A stretch of DNA of 64,000 nt. Source: JBCCMQ01 sp039026235. GTDB lineage: Bacteria; Pseudomonadota; Alphaproteobacteria; Rhodobacterales; Rhodobacteraceae. Position numbers and translations under genes: made by a program. Below are positions 14,981 to 23,897 of the stretch, one piece after another. The notes below the pieces were generated by a model. That model saw nothing but the letters and a program-made list of their open reading frames with translations. It had not been told where the DNA came from and ran no database searches. Where the stretch lies: NCBI GenBank assembly GCA_039026235.1, contig JBCCMQ010000011.1:1-64000 (forward strand). The letters are read 5' to 3'. The first letter of the stretch is position 1. Each line of letters begins with the position of its first letter.

Positions 14981-16726
14981 TTAGCGCATTTCCTGGATCG
15001 GGGTGACGCCGAGAATACCCAAACCTGCCGAAATCACAACGGAAACGGCCCGGGCCAGCGCAATTTTTGTCTGTGACATCGACGGATCGTCCTGCACAAA
15101 GCGCAATTGCGACACCTCATTGCCCCGGTTCCAGAGGGCGTGGAAGTCGCCGGCGAGCTCGTAAAGATAGAACGCGATCCTATGGGGCTCATGCGTCCGG
15201 GCCGCCGTTTCGACCAGCCGCGGCCAGGCGGCGATCTTTTTCGCAACCTCGAGCTCGGCGTCGTGATCAAGGGCGCCAAGATCGGCCGCGGCAAGGGCCG
15301 CATCAGACGCATCAATTCCGGCTTCGGTGGCGCGGCGCAGCACCGACATCACACGCGCATGGGCGTATTGGACATAGAAGACCGGGTTGTCGCGGGACTG
15401 CTCTAGCACCTTGTCAAAGTCGAAGTCGAGCGGCGCGTCATTCTTGCGCGTCAGCATGACAAAGCGGGTGGCATCCGCGCCGACCTCATCGATCAGATCG
15501 CGCAGCGTCACGAAAGTGCCTGCCCGTTTCGACATGGTGAATTCCTGCCCGTTCCTATAGAGCTTCACCAGTTGGGTAAGCTTAATGTCCAAAGGCACCT
15601 GACCATCGGATAGGGCACTCACGGCCGCCTTCATCCGTTTGACATAGCCGCCGTGGTCAGCCCCGAAGACATCGATCAGGGCATCAAAGCCGCGTGTCAC
15701 CTTGTCGTAGTGATAGGCGATATCGGGTGCGAAGTAGGCCCAGGACCCGTCCGATTTCTTCACGGGACGATCCACATCATCGCCGTGTTCGGTCGAGCGA
15801 AAAAGCGTCTGCTGTCGCGGTTCCCAGTCTTCGGGTGTCTTGCCCTTGGGTGGCTCCATAACACCTTCATAAATCAGGTTTTTAGCTTCGAGCGCGGTCA
15901 GTGCCGCTTCGATCCGGCCGGTGCCGTAGAGCGATTTTTCACTAAAGAAGACGTCCATCTCGACGCCCAAGGCGCGCAGGTCGTCCGCGATCATGGCCAT
16001 CATGGCATCGGTCGCAAAGCCACGCACCTCGGACAGCCATACCGCTTCCCCCTTGCCGACGAAGGCATCGCCCACCTTGGCCTTCAGTGCCTTGCCTACC
16101 GAGATCAGATAGTCACCGGGATAGGTGTCACCGTCAAAGGCGACGTCGTGCCCGTGCGCCTCCAGATAGCGCAGGTAAACCGACCGGGCGAGCGTATCGA
16201 CCTGTCCGCCGCCGTCGTTGATGTAGTATTCGCGGGTCACGTCATATCCTGCAAAATCAAGCAGACTGGCCAGCGCATCGCCGAAGACGGCGCCGCGCGT
16301 GTGGCCCACGTGCAGGGGCCCGGTCGGGTTTGCCGAGACGTATTCGACGTTGATGCGTTTGCCGTCACCCAGCTCTGAGCGCCCAAAGGCGTCGGCCGCG
16401 CCCAGGGCTGCCGGGATCACTGACCGCCAGAGATCGGGCGCAAGCCGCAGGTTCAGAAACCCGGGTCCGGCCACCTGCGCGTCGGCTATGCGCGCATCAT
16501 CCCGCATGCGGGCCGCCAGGACCTCGGCGATATCGCGCGCGCGCTGACCGGCCGGTTTGGCAAGAACCATCGCCGCGTTGGTCGCCATGTCACCATGGGC
16601 CGCGTCCCGGGGTGGCTCGACCGTCACGTTTGACAGATCAAGCCCGTCGGGCAAGGCTCCATCGGCGGCCATGGACGACAGGACGTCGCACACGAGGGCG
16701 TGGATATCGGCAAAAAGGTTCATCAA
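14981..16726 (-). CDS. argS: Arginine--tRNA ligase
   Basis: ArgRS charges tRNA-Arg in the cytoplasm. The 581-residue protein has the additional N-terminal domain (to about 110), the class I signature HVGHTRGAVFGD (HIGH-type, 139-150) preceded by VEYVSANPTGP, and TMSKRAGTFVTLRDL near the KMSKS position; KMSKS is degenerate, as in many ArgRS. The C-terminal DALR anticodon-binding domain ends in ILGVTPIQEMR. MM at the start gives ATG 16726 or 16723. It heads a run into SPOR, nagZ, scpA and scpB. Confidence 0.97.
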   Translation of the reverse strand: MMNLFADIHALVCDVLSSMAADGALPDGLDLSNVTVEPPRDAAHGDMATNAAMVLAKPAGQRARDIAEVLAARMRDDARIADAQVAGPGFLNLRLAPDLWRSVIPAALGAADAFGRSELGDGKRINVEYVSANPTGPLHVGHTRGAVFGDALASLLDFAGYDVTREYYINDGGGQVDTLARSVYLRYLEAHGHDVAFDGDTYPGDYLISVGKALKAKVGDAFVGKGEAVWLSEVRGFATDAMMAMIADDLRALGVEMDVFFSEKSLYGTGRIEAALTALEAKNLIYEGVMEPPKGKTPEDWEPRQQTLFRSTEHGDDVDRPVKKSDGSWAYFAPDIAYHYDKVTRGFDALIDVFGADHGGYVKRMKAAVSALSDGQVPLDIKLTQLVKLYRNGQEFTMSKRAGTFVTLRDLIDEVGADATRFVMLTRKNDAPLDFDFDKVLEQSRDNPVFYVQYAHARVMSVLRRATEAGIDASDAALAAADLGALDHDAELEVAKKIAAWPRLVETAARTHEPHRIAFYLYELAGDFHALWNRGNEVSQLRFVQDDPSMSQTKIALARAVSVVISAGLGILGVTPIQEMR

Positions 16727-17161
16727 AGGCCATCCATTCGGGTCGCGCGCGGTTTAACACGGGTCCGCGCCGCGTCAACGGGGCTGTTCTGTCTGGCGGC
16801 CTGCGCGGCACCGCCACCAGACGCGCCGGCCCATGTCAAAGAAATCTCGCCTTTGGGCGTCTGGGCCGGGGGCACCGTGCGCCTTGTCGCACAAACGGGC
16901 GTGGCCGGATCGCCGCCCGTGCCCGGCCTGGATTGGGTCAATGGTCAGGGCGACATCGTGGGTTTCGCCCCGTTCACCGACTGCCACGGTAGTGTGGTAC
17001 GCAAAGCGACGGTTGTTTCTGCAGCCCAGCACAGTGCCGACAAAGTCGAGGTGCAGATCGCAACCGAGGACGGGCAACTGACCTATCTGGTCGGGGGCCC
17101 TTCAGCGCCAGCTTTGACGGCCGGATGTCAGACCTCGGTGCCGCCGCTCAACAGCCTTTGA
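16700..17161 (+). CDS. Probable small lipoprotein overlapping argS and dgt ends
   Basis: A 153-codon plus-strand frame with a lipobox-like LAAC (STGLFCLAACAAPPPDAP) and a mature domain of about 115 residues containing PVPGLDWVNGQGDIVGFAPF and a Cys pair (TDCHGS, TAGCQT). Wobble positions are GC-rich, as in real genes here. The only standard start, ATG 16700, lies inside the 5' end of argS on the other strand, and the resulting signal has an unusually long Arg-rich n-region, so the start is uncertain. The 3' end overlaps dgt by 34 bases. Function unknown. Confidence 0.55.
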   Translation: MDIGKKVHQRPSIRVARGLTRVRAASTGLFCLAACAAPPPDAPAHVKEISPLGVWAGGTVRLVAQTGVAGSPPVPGLDWVNGQGDIVGFAPFTDCHGSVVRKATVVSAAQHSADKVEVQIATEDGQLTYLVGGPSAPALTAGCQTSVPPLNSL

Positions 17162-18279
17162 TGTTCCTGCAATGCGAAGCGGTCGGTCATGCCGGCAATG
17201 TAATCGGCCACCATGCGCGCCACGGCGTCCTTGCCGGTCGCCGCCCCAATATCAGCCTGCCAGCGGTCAGGCATCAGGCTGGGCTCTGACAGAAACAACG
17301 GGAAGAGCTCGTTGACAACTGTCGTGACCTGATCGCGGACGCGCATGACGCTCGGGGCCCGGTACATGTGGGAGAAAAGAAAGCTGCGGATTTCCTGCAG
17401 ATCGGCCCAAAGCATGGGCGAAAACCGGATGACCGGAAACCCAGCCGCGCGCACGTCTGCCGCCGAGCCGGGCTTTAAGCCGCCAATCAACTGCCGGGAT
17501 GTGGCGATCACATCCTCGACCATGACGCCAAAGACCCGGCGCAAGGCTTCGTGGCGGCGCCGTTTGGCTTCAAGACCCGGCCAGCGACGATCGATATGGG
17601 CGTAGGCCTGCCGCACAAGCGGCAACGCTTCGACAGCCTCTTCTTCGAATAGCCCGGCACGCAACCCGTCGTGAAGATCGTGGTTGTTGTACGCAATGTC
17701 ATCCGCGAGGGCCGCCACCTGCGCTTCCGCGCTGGCGTGCGTGGCGAGCTCAAGGTCATGAACGGCGTTATAGTCAGCCAGCGCATAGGGCGGATCGCCG
17801 GCCACGGGGCCGTTGTGTTTAGCGATGCCCTCCAACGTCTCCCACGTCAGGTTGAGGCCGTCGAAAGACGCATAGTGGCGTTCCAGCCGGGTCACGATCC
17901 TGAGCGTTTGGGCATTGTGATCGAACCCACCGTAGGGCTGCATGAGCGCGTTCAGCGCCTCTTCTCCGGTGTGGCCGAAGGGCGTATGGCCCAGATCATG
18001 GGCAAGCGCCACGGCCTCGGTCAGTTCGCTGTTCAGGCCCAGAACACCGGAAACCGTGCGTGCCACCTGGGCCACTTCGAGCGAATGCGTGAGACGCGTG
18101 CGGTAATAGTCGCCCTCGTGTTCGACAAAGACCTGCGTTTTGTGTTTCAAGCGCCGAAAAGCGCTGGCGTGGATGATCCGGTCCCGGTCGCGCTGAAAGC
18201 AGGTTCGGAACGCGCTTTCATCTTCGGCAAAGCGCCGCCCGCGGCTGAGTTGCGGAAGACATGCATAGTCTGCCAGCAT
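17128..18279 (-). CDS. dgt: Deoxyguanosinetriphosphate triphosphohydrolase-like protein
   Basis: A 383-residue HD-superfamily dNTPase that splits dNTPs to nucleosides and triphosphate. The metal-binding set is visible: His65 (RTRLTHSLEVAQVAR), His94-Asp95 (ALAHDLGHTPFGHTGE) and a later Asp in LADDIAYNNHDLHDGL. DRIIHASAFRRLKHKTQVF at the N-terminus is typical of this bacterial group. Length matches the shorter alphaproteobacterial type rather than E. coli Dgt, so substrate range may be broader than dGTP. It is divergent from erpA (79 bases) and precedes argS on the same strand. Confidence 0.92.
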   Translation of the reverse strand: MLADYACLPQLSRGRRFAEDESAFRTCFQRDRDRIIHASAFRRLKHKTQVFVEHEGDYYRTRLTHSLEVAQVARTVSGVLGLNSELTEAVALAHDLGHTPFGHTGEEALNALMQPYGGFDHNAQTLRIVTRLERHYASFDGLNLTWETLEGIAKHNGPVAGDPPYALADYNAVHDLELATHASAEAQVAALADDIAYNNHDLHDGLRAGLFEEEAVEALPLVRQAYAHIDRRWPGLEAKRRRHEALRRVFGVMVEDVIATSRQLIGGLKPGSAADVRAAGFPVIRFSPMLWADLQEIRSFLFSHMYRAPSVMRVRDQVTTVVNELFPLFLSEPSLMPDRWQADIGAATGKDAVARMVADYIAGMTDRFALQEHQRLLSGGTEV

Positions 18280-18358
18280 CTGTGTCTTTGCCTAGTTGTG
18301 AGACCGTCCCCTGCCCCTTATATTGGCAATCAGCCGAAACGAAAGCCCGCTTGATCCG

Positions 18359-18691
18359 ATGGAACTGAACCTGCCCCCCAAAGTCACCGCCCGCGCGTTT
18401 GAGCGGCTGGCCGAGATCAACGGATCGGCCGAAGTGCCGCAGGCTTTGCGCGTTGCTGTCGAAGGCGGCGGATGCTCGGGCTTTCAGTATGACATCCGCC
18501 TGGACAACCCGTCCGACGATGATCTGGTGCTTGAGGGTGCCGGGCAGAAGGTGGTCGTGGACAGCGTATCGCTGCCATTTCTTGCCAATGCGGTCATAGA
18601 TTTCTCGGAAGAGTTGATTGGCGCCCGGTTCACGATCGAGAACCCCAATGCAACCGCATCCTGCGGATGCGGCACATCCTTTTCGATATAA
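18359..18691 (+). CDS. erpA: Iron-sulfur cluster insertion protein (A-type carrier)
   Basis: A 110-residue A-type carrier that delivers Fe-S clusters to apo-proteins. The three conserved cysteines are present: Cys39 (VEGGGCSGFQY) and Cys102/Cys104 (SCGCGTSF). The GGGCSGF context and the C-terminal CGCGTSFSI fit ErpA/HesB. ATG 18359 starts the conserved MELNLPPKVTARA; the upstream TTG at 18323 has no support. It is divergent from dgt. In this family it is needed to mature respiratory and isoprenoid enzymes. Confidence 0.9.
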   Translation: MELNLPPKVTARAFERLAEINGSAEVPQALRVAVEGGGCSGFQYDIRLDNPSDDDLVLEGAGQKVVVDSVSLPFLANAVIDFSEELIGARFTIENPNATASCGCGTSFSI

Positions 18692-18881
18692 AGCGGCCTG
18701 AGCGTCCAGAGCAGCGCATTTTTCTGCCAGGCACTTACCGAATTTTGCAACACCGTGATCCAAGCGGTGCGGAATTCCGCATATCTTGGGATTTTCCCTT
18801 CTCAGCACCCCATGTTTTGTGGTTTTATGTCGCCAGGCAAGGACCGTGCAAAGCGGCCTAGAGCAAGGCGGGCAGAGGCAG

Positions 18882-19310
18882 ATGAGACGCATCCTTTTGA
18901 TTGGGGCCAGCGCCGTTGCGCTGACAGGCTGCGAAGGCGGGGATTTCTTTGGCCTGGGTACACCGACAAGCCCTGCCTTTGCCGTGACCAGCACGACCGA
19001 ACTGATTGCGCTTGGGGCGATACGACTTGAGGACGACGCGCTAGCGCAAGAGCTGTCGGGCGCGACCCTTGTGGAGCCCGAGCAGGGCTGGACATGGCAG
19101 ATCCGTGAAGACGGGACACAGTCCGCCAGCGCCGACGACGGAAGCTGGGAAGACAGCCCGGGCACCTGGGAGATATCGAACGGCCAATTCTGTCGTGAGA
19201 ACGAAGACATCACACGCCGCTGTTCCGAGGTCTACAGGCTGGGCGACTACTATCGCTTCACGCTGCCCGACGGGGCCCTGGCGAACTGGACCGTCGCGCG
19301 GGCCGGCTAA
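18882..19310 (+). CDS. Small lipoprotein of unknown function
   Basis: A 142-residue protein beginning MRRILLIGASAVALTGCEGG, a lipoprotein signal with lipobox LTGC (Cys at 17). The mature domain is acidic with WTWQIREDGTQSASADDGSWEDSPGTWEISNGQFC and a second Cys pair region (CRENEDITRRC), suggesting a small beta-rich domain like those that test substrate or inhibitor binding in the periplasm. ATG 18882 follows GCAGAGGCAG; the long frame from 18786 lacks a ribosome-binding site. No family name is offered. Confidence 0.78.
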   Translation: MRRILLIGASAVALTGCEGGDFFGLGTPTSPAFAVTSTTELIALGAIRLEDDALAQELSGATLVEPEQGWTWQIREDGTQSASADDGSWEDSPGTWEISNGQFCRENEDITRRCSEVYRLGDYYRFTLPDGALANWTVARAG

Positions 19311-19428
19311 CGCTTCTCAAACGCCGTTGCCATCTGTGTAATGATTGCCGAGCGCCTTCGGGCGCTAGCCGCGCCAAGGCGGTTGAAACGCGTTTCATGT
19401 TGAGGCACACCCCGGCTAAGGGGCAGTC

Positions 19429-20208
19429 ATGAAGATAGCGACTTTCAACATCAACGGGATCAAGGCACGCGCGGATGCACTGGCCGCATGGCTGGACGAA
19501 GCAAAGCCCGATGTGGCGCTGTTGCAGGAAATTAAATCTGTGGATGAGGCCTTCCCGCGCGAACTTTTCGAAGACCGCGGCTACAATGTCGAAACCCATG
19601 GGCAGAAGTCTTTCAATGGCGTCGCGATCCTTTCCAAACTGCCTTTGGAAGACGTGCGCCGCGGCTTGCCCGGCGACGACGGCGATGATCAGTCCCGATG
19701 GATCGAGGCGACCGTCGTAGGAACACGGGCGGTGCGGGTTTGCGGCCTTTACCTTCCCAATGGTAACCCGTCACCGGGTCCGAAGTACGACTATAAGCTG
19801 GGCTGGATGGACCGGCTTCGGGAACGGGCGGCAGCGCTGTTAGAAGGCGAAGAGCCTGCTGTCATGGCCGGCGATTATAACATCATTCCGCAGGCCGAAG
19901 ACGCAGCCAGGCCAGAGGCTTGGGAAACCGATGCGCTTTACCGACTGGAAAGCCGGACCAAGTTCCGCGGTCTTTTGAACCTGGGCTACACGGATGCGTT
20001 TCGGGCCCGCCACCCGGGCGGCGGGCACTATAGTTTCTGGGACTATCAGGCCGGTGCCTATGACAGAAACGACGGGATCAGGATCGATCATTTGCTGCTT
20101 AGTCCGCAATGCGCCGACCTGATGGTCGACTGCGGTATCGACGCGGCCGTGCGTGGCCGCCAGAAGCCAAGCGACCACGTGCCCGTGTGGATAGATCTCG
20201 ACGCCTGA
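19429..20208 (+). CDS. xthA: Exodeoxyribonuclease III (AP endonuclease)
   Basis: A 259-residue ExoIII/AP endonuclease of base-excision repair. Signatures: MKIATFNINGIKARA (N-terminal Asn), LLQEIKS with the metal-ligand Glu at 34-38, LYLPNGNP, MAGDYNIIPQ (GDxN) and the C-terminal DHVPVWIDL, where DH is the catalytic pair; RNDGIRIDHLLLSP precedes it. It cuts 5' to abasic sites and degrades 3' ends. ATG 19429 is a clean start. It is followed five bases later by the 3' end of a convergent gene. Confidence 0.95.
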   Translation: MKIATFNINGIKARADALAAWLDEAKPDVALLQEIKSVDEAFPRELFEDRGYNVETHGQKSFNGVAILSKLPLEDVRRGLPGDDGDDQSRWIEATVVGTRAVRVCGLYLPNGNPSPGPKYDYKLGWMDRLRERAAALLEGEEPAVMAGDYNIIPQAEDAARPEAWETDALYRLESRTKFRGLLNLGYTDAFRARHPGGGHYSFWDYQAGAYDRNDGIRIDHLLLSPQCADLMVDCGIDAAVRGRQKPSDHVPVWIDLDA

Positions 20209-20213
20209 GCGCC

Positions 20214-20552
20214 CTATATGCCAAAGGCCTCGAAAGCGGCGTTCACGACCAGGCTTTTCAGCCCAGTTCGGAACCTTTCGAGCCGCGCCTGTGTGACGCC
20301 GACAGCCTTAAGAGCGTGCATTTTCGCAAGATCGCCTTGGCTGGCCACCAGGAATTCAAACTCGTCCCGAGACAGCTGGCCGTCTTTCAGAGCATGGAGC
20401 CAGCGGCGCAACTTCTCTTCGCTTTCGGCCATGAATGCCTTGCTGTCGGATTCCGCCTGATCAAGGGCTTCGCCGATCGCGGAACTTGCCAGGGTTCGGA
20501 CACCGCTGATCACGGTTTCTACAAATTGGTCAAAAGATTGTTCGAATGACAT
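20214..20552 (-). CDS. Conserved-looking helical protein of unknown function
   Basis: A 112-residue soluble, mostly helical protein (MSFEQSFDQFVETVISGVRTL), with no signal peptide, Cys or membrane segment. The middle has LKDGQLSRDEFEFLVASQGDL and the end RFRTGLKSLVVNAAFEAFG. The region LKDGQLSRDEFE resembles an EF-hand loop only superficially. It follows a lipoprotein gene 15 bases upstream on the same strand, so they probably form an operon. Codon use is normal for the window. I do not recognise the family. Confidence 0.7.
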   Translation of the reverse strand: MSFEQSFDQFVETVISGVRTLASSAIGEALDQAESDSKAFMAESEEKLRRWLHALKDGQLSRDEFEFLVASQGDLAKMHALKAVGVTQARLERFRTGLKSLVVNAAFEAFGI

Positions 20553-20567
20553 TGCTAAAATCCCTAC

Positions 20568-21005
20568 CTATTCGCAGCGCGTTGCCCGGCCCTTGTTGGC
20601 CTCGACGCAGATGATCTGGTCAAATCCTTCAGCAATCTGGCCGGACAACTCTTCTCGGAAGAATGAGCTTAGCGTGCCGGATTCGCGCCACTGCGTGATA
20701 AAACCACCAAGTAGATTACCGTCGGGGTCGCGCAGAATGTTCCATTGATTGGTCACGACCCGGTTGTCCGGTAACCCGGCGGCGTATTCGTAGGCCGCGT
20801 TCACGTCGAGGGCCAGATCAGCCACCTCATCGCTATAGCGCGAATAGGGCTCACCCGAGCGGGCCACCAGATCAAGGCTGCGTGCCTTAAGTTCGGTTGC
20901 GTTTCGATAGGCTTGTTCGTTGTACGGGCTGATAAACGGATCGCAGGCGGCCACGAAAAGAAATGCCGCGATCAGAGCCCAGGGTCTGATTGCCAATAGG
21001 TGCAT
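20568..21005 (-). CDS. Small lipoprotein of unknown function
   Basis: A 145-residue protein with a lipoprotein signal (MHLLAIRPWALIAAFLFVAACDP, lipobox VAAC, Asp at +2). The mature domain is charged and helical (NEQAYRNATELKARSLDLVARSGEPYSRY) and ends with a Cys pair (QIICVEANKGRATRCE) that could be disulfide-linked. Asp at +2 is the inner-membrane retention signal in enterobacteria; whether that holds here is unknown. It is followed on the same strand by the helical protein at 20214-20552. Confidence 0.75.
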   Translation of the reverse strand: MHLLAIRPWALIAAFLFVAACDPFISPYNEQAYRNATELKARSLDLVARSGEPYSRYSDEVADLALDVNAAYEYAAGLPDNRVVTNQWNILRDPDGNLLGGFITQWRESGTLSSFFREELSGQIAEGFDQIICVEANKGRATRCE

Positions 21006-21092
21006 AAAATCTCTCCTTCCAATAGAGCACAGTCTACCCTGTCGACCGGGGATTGAAAAGAAAACGAATGGTCCCGGCCCTGCGCCCCAGCA

Positions 21093-22265
21093 TCAAATGT
21101 TGCGCGTCACATCTTCGCCGTAGAGCCAATCGAACTGTGCCAGCATCTGGCGCGGGGCGATCTGGCTCGTGACCCGCAAAAGCGCATGCGCGGTTTGCCG
21201 GACCAGCGGATTGCGCAGGTGGTAGTTTCGGGCGTTTGCGTCGGCCGCAGCCAGTGCGCGCCGGACGCGGGCCGCCCGCAGCGCCTCAAACGCTTTGGCG
21301 GCGGCAGATATGGTAGGGCTGCGGGCGATGCAGCCCGCCAGAACCCAGGCATCTTCGAGCGCCAGGTTGGCCCCTTGCGCCAGAAACGGCAGTGTCGGGT
21401 GCGCGGCATCACCCAGCAGAACCAAAGGCCCTCGGCCCCAGGGCCGCGCCACGGGATGCTTGAAAAGGCCCCAAAGGCCCACGGTTTCCACCCGGCCCAA
21501 GAGGTCCTGAACAGGGCCGTTGAAACCGGCAAAGGCCGCCCGAAGCGCATCGGGATCACCCCTATGATCCCAGCCTTCTGCGGCCCATTCGCCGCGTTCT
21601 TCCACCGCGACGACGTTGATCAGCGCCCCTTGGCGCAGCGGATAATGGACAATGTGCTTTCCCGGCCCCATATGCACGCGCGCCTCGGGCGGGGTTGCAC
21701 CGTCGCCGGGCACAAGCGCGCGCCAGGCCACCTGACCGCTGAAACGTGCCGGGGCATCGCCCAGCACGGCCGGGCGGACGACCGACCGAATGCCATCGGC
21801 ACCGACCATTGCAGCAGTTTCGACCTCTCCTTCGGGGGTCTCGAACACCGCCTTGTCGCCATCGACCCGCAGCCCGCCCACCGGCTGGCCAAGACATAGG
21901 TCCGCGCCAGAGGCGCGACACGCCTCGGCAAGCATGTCGATCAGGTCGGCACGGTGAAGCAAAAAGTAGCCGCGGCCCCCCGATCCCTGCGACACGTCGA
22001 GTGTCGCGACCGGTGCGCCCCGCGCATGGTCCAGCAAGCGGACGGCCGCAGCGCGCGTGCCCGCCCGCTCCAGGGTTTCGCCCAGACCCAAGGCGCTTAG
22101 CACCGCCACGCCGTTGGGGGTGATTTGCACCCCCGCACCAGCTTCGCTGATCCGGTCTGAACGTTCAAAAACGCGGACGCTGTAGCCCCGCGCGCCCAGT
22201 GCGGCCGCAAGCGCAAGACCACCGATACCGGCCCCGACGATATCGACCGGCTTGATCTTATCCAT
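21093..22265 (-). CDS. FAD-dependent aromatic monooxygenase
   Basis: A 390-residue single-component flavin hydroxylase of the salicylate / 3-hydroxybenzoate hydroxylase type. It shows the Rossmann GxGxxG (DIVGAGIGGLALAAAL, residues 8-23), the middle DG motif (MVGADGIRSVVRPAVLG), and the second FAD motif GDAAHPTLPFLAQGANLALED. Such enzymes use NAD(P)H and O2 to hydroxylate aromatic acids or quinone precursors in the cytoplasm. ATG 22265 (MDKIKPVDIVGAG) is the natural start; the frame to 22322 runs through the dksA terminator. The gene stands alone between dksA and a lipoprotein, so the substrate is unknown. Confidence 0.87.
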   Translation of the reverse strand: MDKIKPVDIVGAGIGGLALAAALGARGYSVRVFERSDRISEAGAGVQITPNGVAVLSALGLGETLERAGTRAAAVRLLDHARGAPVATLDVSQGSGGRGYFLLHRADLIDMLAEACRASGADLCLGQPVGGLRVDGDKAVFETPEGEVETAAMVGADGIRSVVRPAVLGDAPARFSGQVAWRALVPGDGATPPEARVHMGPGKHIVHYPLRQGALINVVAVEERGEWAAEGWDHRGDPDALRAAFAGFNGPVQDLLGRVETVGLWGLFKHPVARPWGRGPLVLLGDAAHPTLPFLAQGANLALEDAWVLAGCIARSPTISAAAKAFEALRAARVRRALAAADANARNYHLRNPLVRQTAHALLRVTSQIAPRQMLAQFDWLYGEDVTRNI

Positions 22266-22281
22266 GCCCACGAACGACAAA

Positions 22282-22304
22282 CACCGGCGCAAGGGGCGCC
22301 GGTG
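22282..22304 (-). terminator. Hairpin terminator after dksA
   Basis: A perfect 9-bp stem CACCGGCGC / GCGCCGGTG with loop AAGGG. On the minus strand it is followed by TTTGTCGTT, so it can end the dksA message 32 bases after the stop. It sits just before the monooxygenase start. Confidence 0.72.
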
Positions 22305-22336
22305 CCGATATCGCAAGTTCAAATTGCGGTGTCAGA

Positions 22337-22759
22337 TCAGTCGTCCCGATGCACCTTTTCGCGGCGTTCATGGCGTTCCTGCGCCTCGAGACTAAGCGTC
22401 GTCGTCGGACGGGCATCGAGGCGCTTCAGCGAAATCGGTTCGCCGGTGTCCTGGCAGTAGCCGTATTCACCTTCGTCGATACGGCGCAGGGCCGAGTCAA
22501 TCTTGGAAATCAGCTTGCGTTGCCGGTCACGGATTCGCAACTCAAGCGCCCGGTCGGTCTCTTCGCTCGCGCGGTCTGCAATGTCCGGAATATTGCGGTT
22601 ACTGTCCTGGAGGCCTTCCAGTGTGCCGCGATTGTCATCAAGAACTTCTGTCTTCAGTGCCAACAACTTGCGCCGGAAATACTCAAGCTGGCGGTCATTC
22701 ATGAAGGGCTCGTCTTCCGCCGGCCGGTAGTCGTCCGGAAGGAAAGTTTCTGCTTTCAT
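22337..22759 (-). CDS. dksA: RNA polymerase-binding protein DksA (zinc-finger-less type)
   Basis: DksA binds the RNA polymerase secondary channel and, with ppGpp, resets transcription in the stringent response. The 140-residue protein has the coiled coil with the acidic tip (IPDIADRASEE, Asp59 and Asp62, matching E. coli Asp71 and Asp74) and the C-terminal ARPTT block. Of the four zinc cysteines only the first remains (Cys102 in GYCQDTGEP); the others are Thr105, Ser123 and Ala126. This is the variant known from Rhodobacter sphaeroides, expected to work without zinc. ATG 22759 (MKAETFLPDD) is chosen over the frame to 22828. Confidence 0.92.
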   Translation of the reverse strand: MKAETFLPDDYRPAEDEPFMNDRQLEYFRRKLLALKTEVLDDNRGTLEGLQDSNRNIPDIADRASEETDRALELRIRDRQRKLISKIDSALRRIDEGEYGYCQDTGEPISLKRLDARPTTTLSLEAQERHERREKVHRDD

Positions 22760-22965
22760 AACCTGCTCCCTAGTACGCGGGCCGGGTCCGGCTCTTTCCT
22801 GTACAGCAGGGCCTATTGTTGCGGACATCCGGCACTCCCGCGCGTGCTCTACCGCATGGACCGGACATTGTCACGCCAATTTCCCGGCGAATTTGCACTG
22901 CCAGATGAGACTGATAGCCTGCGCTTAAGTTGGGAAACGGAATCGCGCCGAGGAAAATCACACCT

Positions 22966-23805
22966 ATGAAATTCGCCGGGACCTCGCGCTATGTCGCGAC
23001 CGACGATCTGACTGTTGCCGTTAATGCATCAGTCACCCTGGAAAGACCCTTATTGGTGAAAGGAGAGCCGGGCACTGGCAAGACCGAACTGGCCCGCCAG
23101 GTGGCCGAGGCGCTGGATCTGCCGATTATCGAATGGCACATCAAATCGACCACGCGCGCGGCCCAGGGTCTTTATGAATACGATGCTGTCAGCCGGTTGC
23201 GCGACAGCCAGCTTGGCGACGCCCGGGTCGAGGATGTGGCCAACTACATCCGCAAGGGCAAGCTTTGGCAGTCCTTTGAAAGCGATCAGAAGTGCGTTCT
23301 TCTGATCGACGAAATCGACAAGGCGGACATCGAGTTTCCGAACGATCTGCTGCAAGAGCTCGACCGCATGGAGTTCCATGTCTACGAGACGGGCGAAACG
23401 GTAAAGGCCCGGACGCGGCCCATCGTCATCATCACGTCGAACAACGAAAAAGAGCTGCCGGATGCATTCCTGCGCAGGTGCTTTTTTCACTATATCCGCT
23501 TCCCTGACAGCGACGTCATGAAGCAGATCGTGGCGGTGCACTTTCCCGACATCAAAGATCAGCTTCTGACAACGGCGCTGACGCAGTTTTATGAGATCCG
23601 GGACACGCCGGGGCTGAAGAAACGCCCCTCGACCTCGGAAGTGCTCGACTGGCTCAAGCTGATTCTGGCGGAAGATCTGGCGCCCGAAGACCTCCGGCGC
23701 GATGGCAGCGATGCCCTGCCCCGTCTTTACGGCGCCCTGCTGAAGAACGAACAGGATGTGCATTTATTCGAGCGTCTGGCCTTTATGGCGCGTGGCAGGC
23801 AGTGA
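22966..23805 (+). CDS. MoxR-type AAA+ ATPase
   Basis: A 279-residue AAA+ ATPase with Walker A GEPGTGKT (33-40), Walker B LLIDEID (112-118), sensor 1 in IITSNNEKELPDAFLRRCFF with the arginine-finger pair, and LKKRPSTSEVLDWL in the lid. MoxR ATPases act as chaperones that insert metals or assemble complexes together with a VWA-domain partner, in the CoxD/CoxE or NorQ/NorD manner. The likely partner, a CoxE-like VWA protein, is at 25914. ATG 22966 follows GAGGAAAA. It is divergent from dksA. Confidence 0.9.
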   Translation: MKFAGTSRYVATDDLTVAVNASVTLERPLLVKGEPGTGKTELARQVAEALDLPIIEWHIKSTTRAAQGLYEYDAVSRLRDSQLGDARVEDVANYIRKGKLWQSFESDQKCVLLIDEIDKADIEFPNDLLQELDRMEFHVYETGETVKARTRPIVIITSNNEKELPDAFLRRCFFHYIRFPDSDVMKQIVAVHFPDIKDQLLTTALTQFYEIRDTPGLKKRPSTSEVLDWLKLILAEDLAPEDLRRDGSDALPRLYGALLKNEQDVHLFERLAFMARGRQ

Positions 23806-23897
23806 CAACACGTCCACCAAAAATCGACCCCGGGCATTTGACTCAGGCCGATGGCGTGTGCCACCACGTCCTTTGGGATGTTACACAGGTGCAGTTG

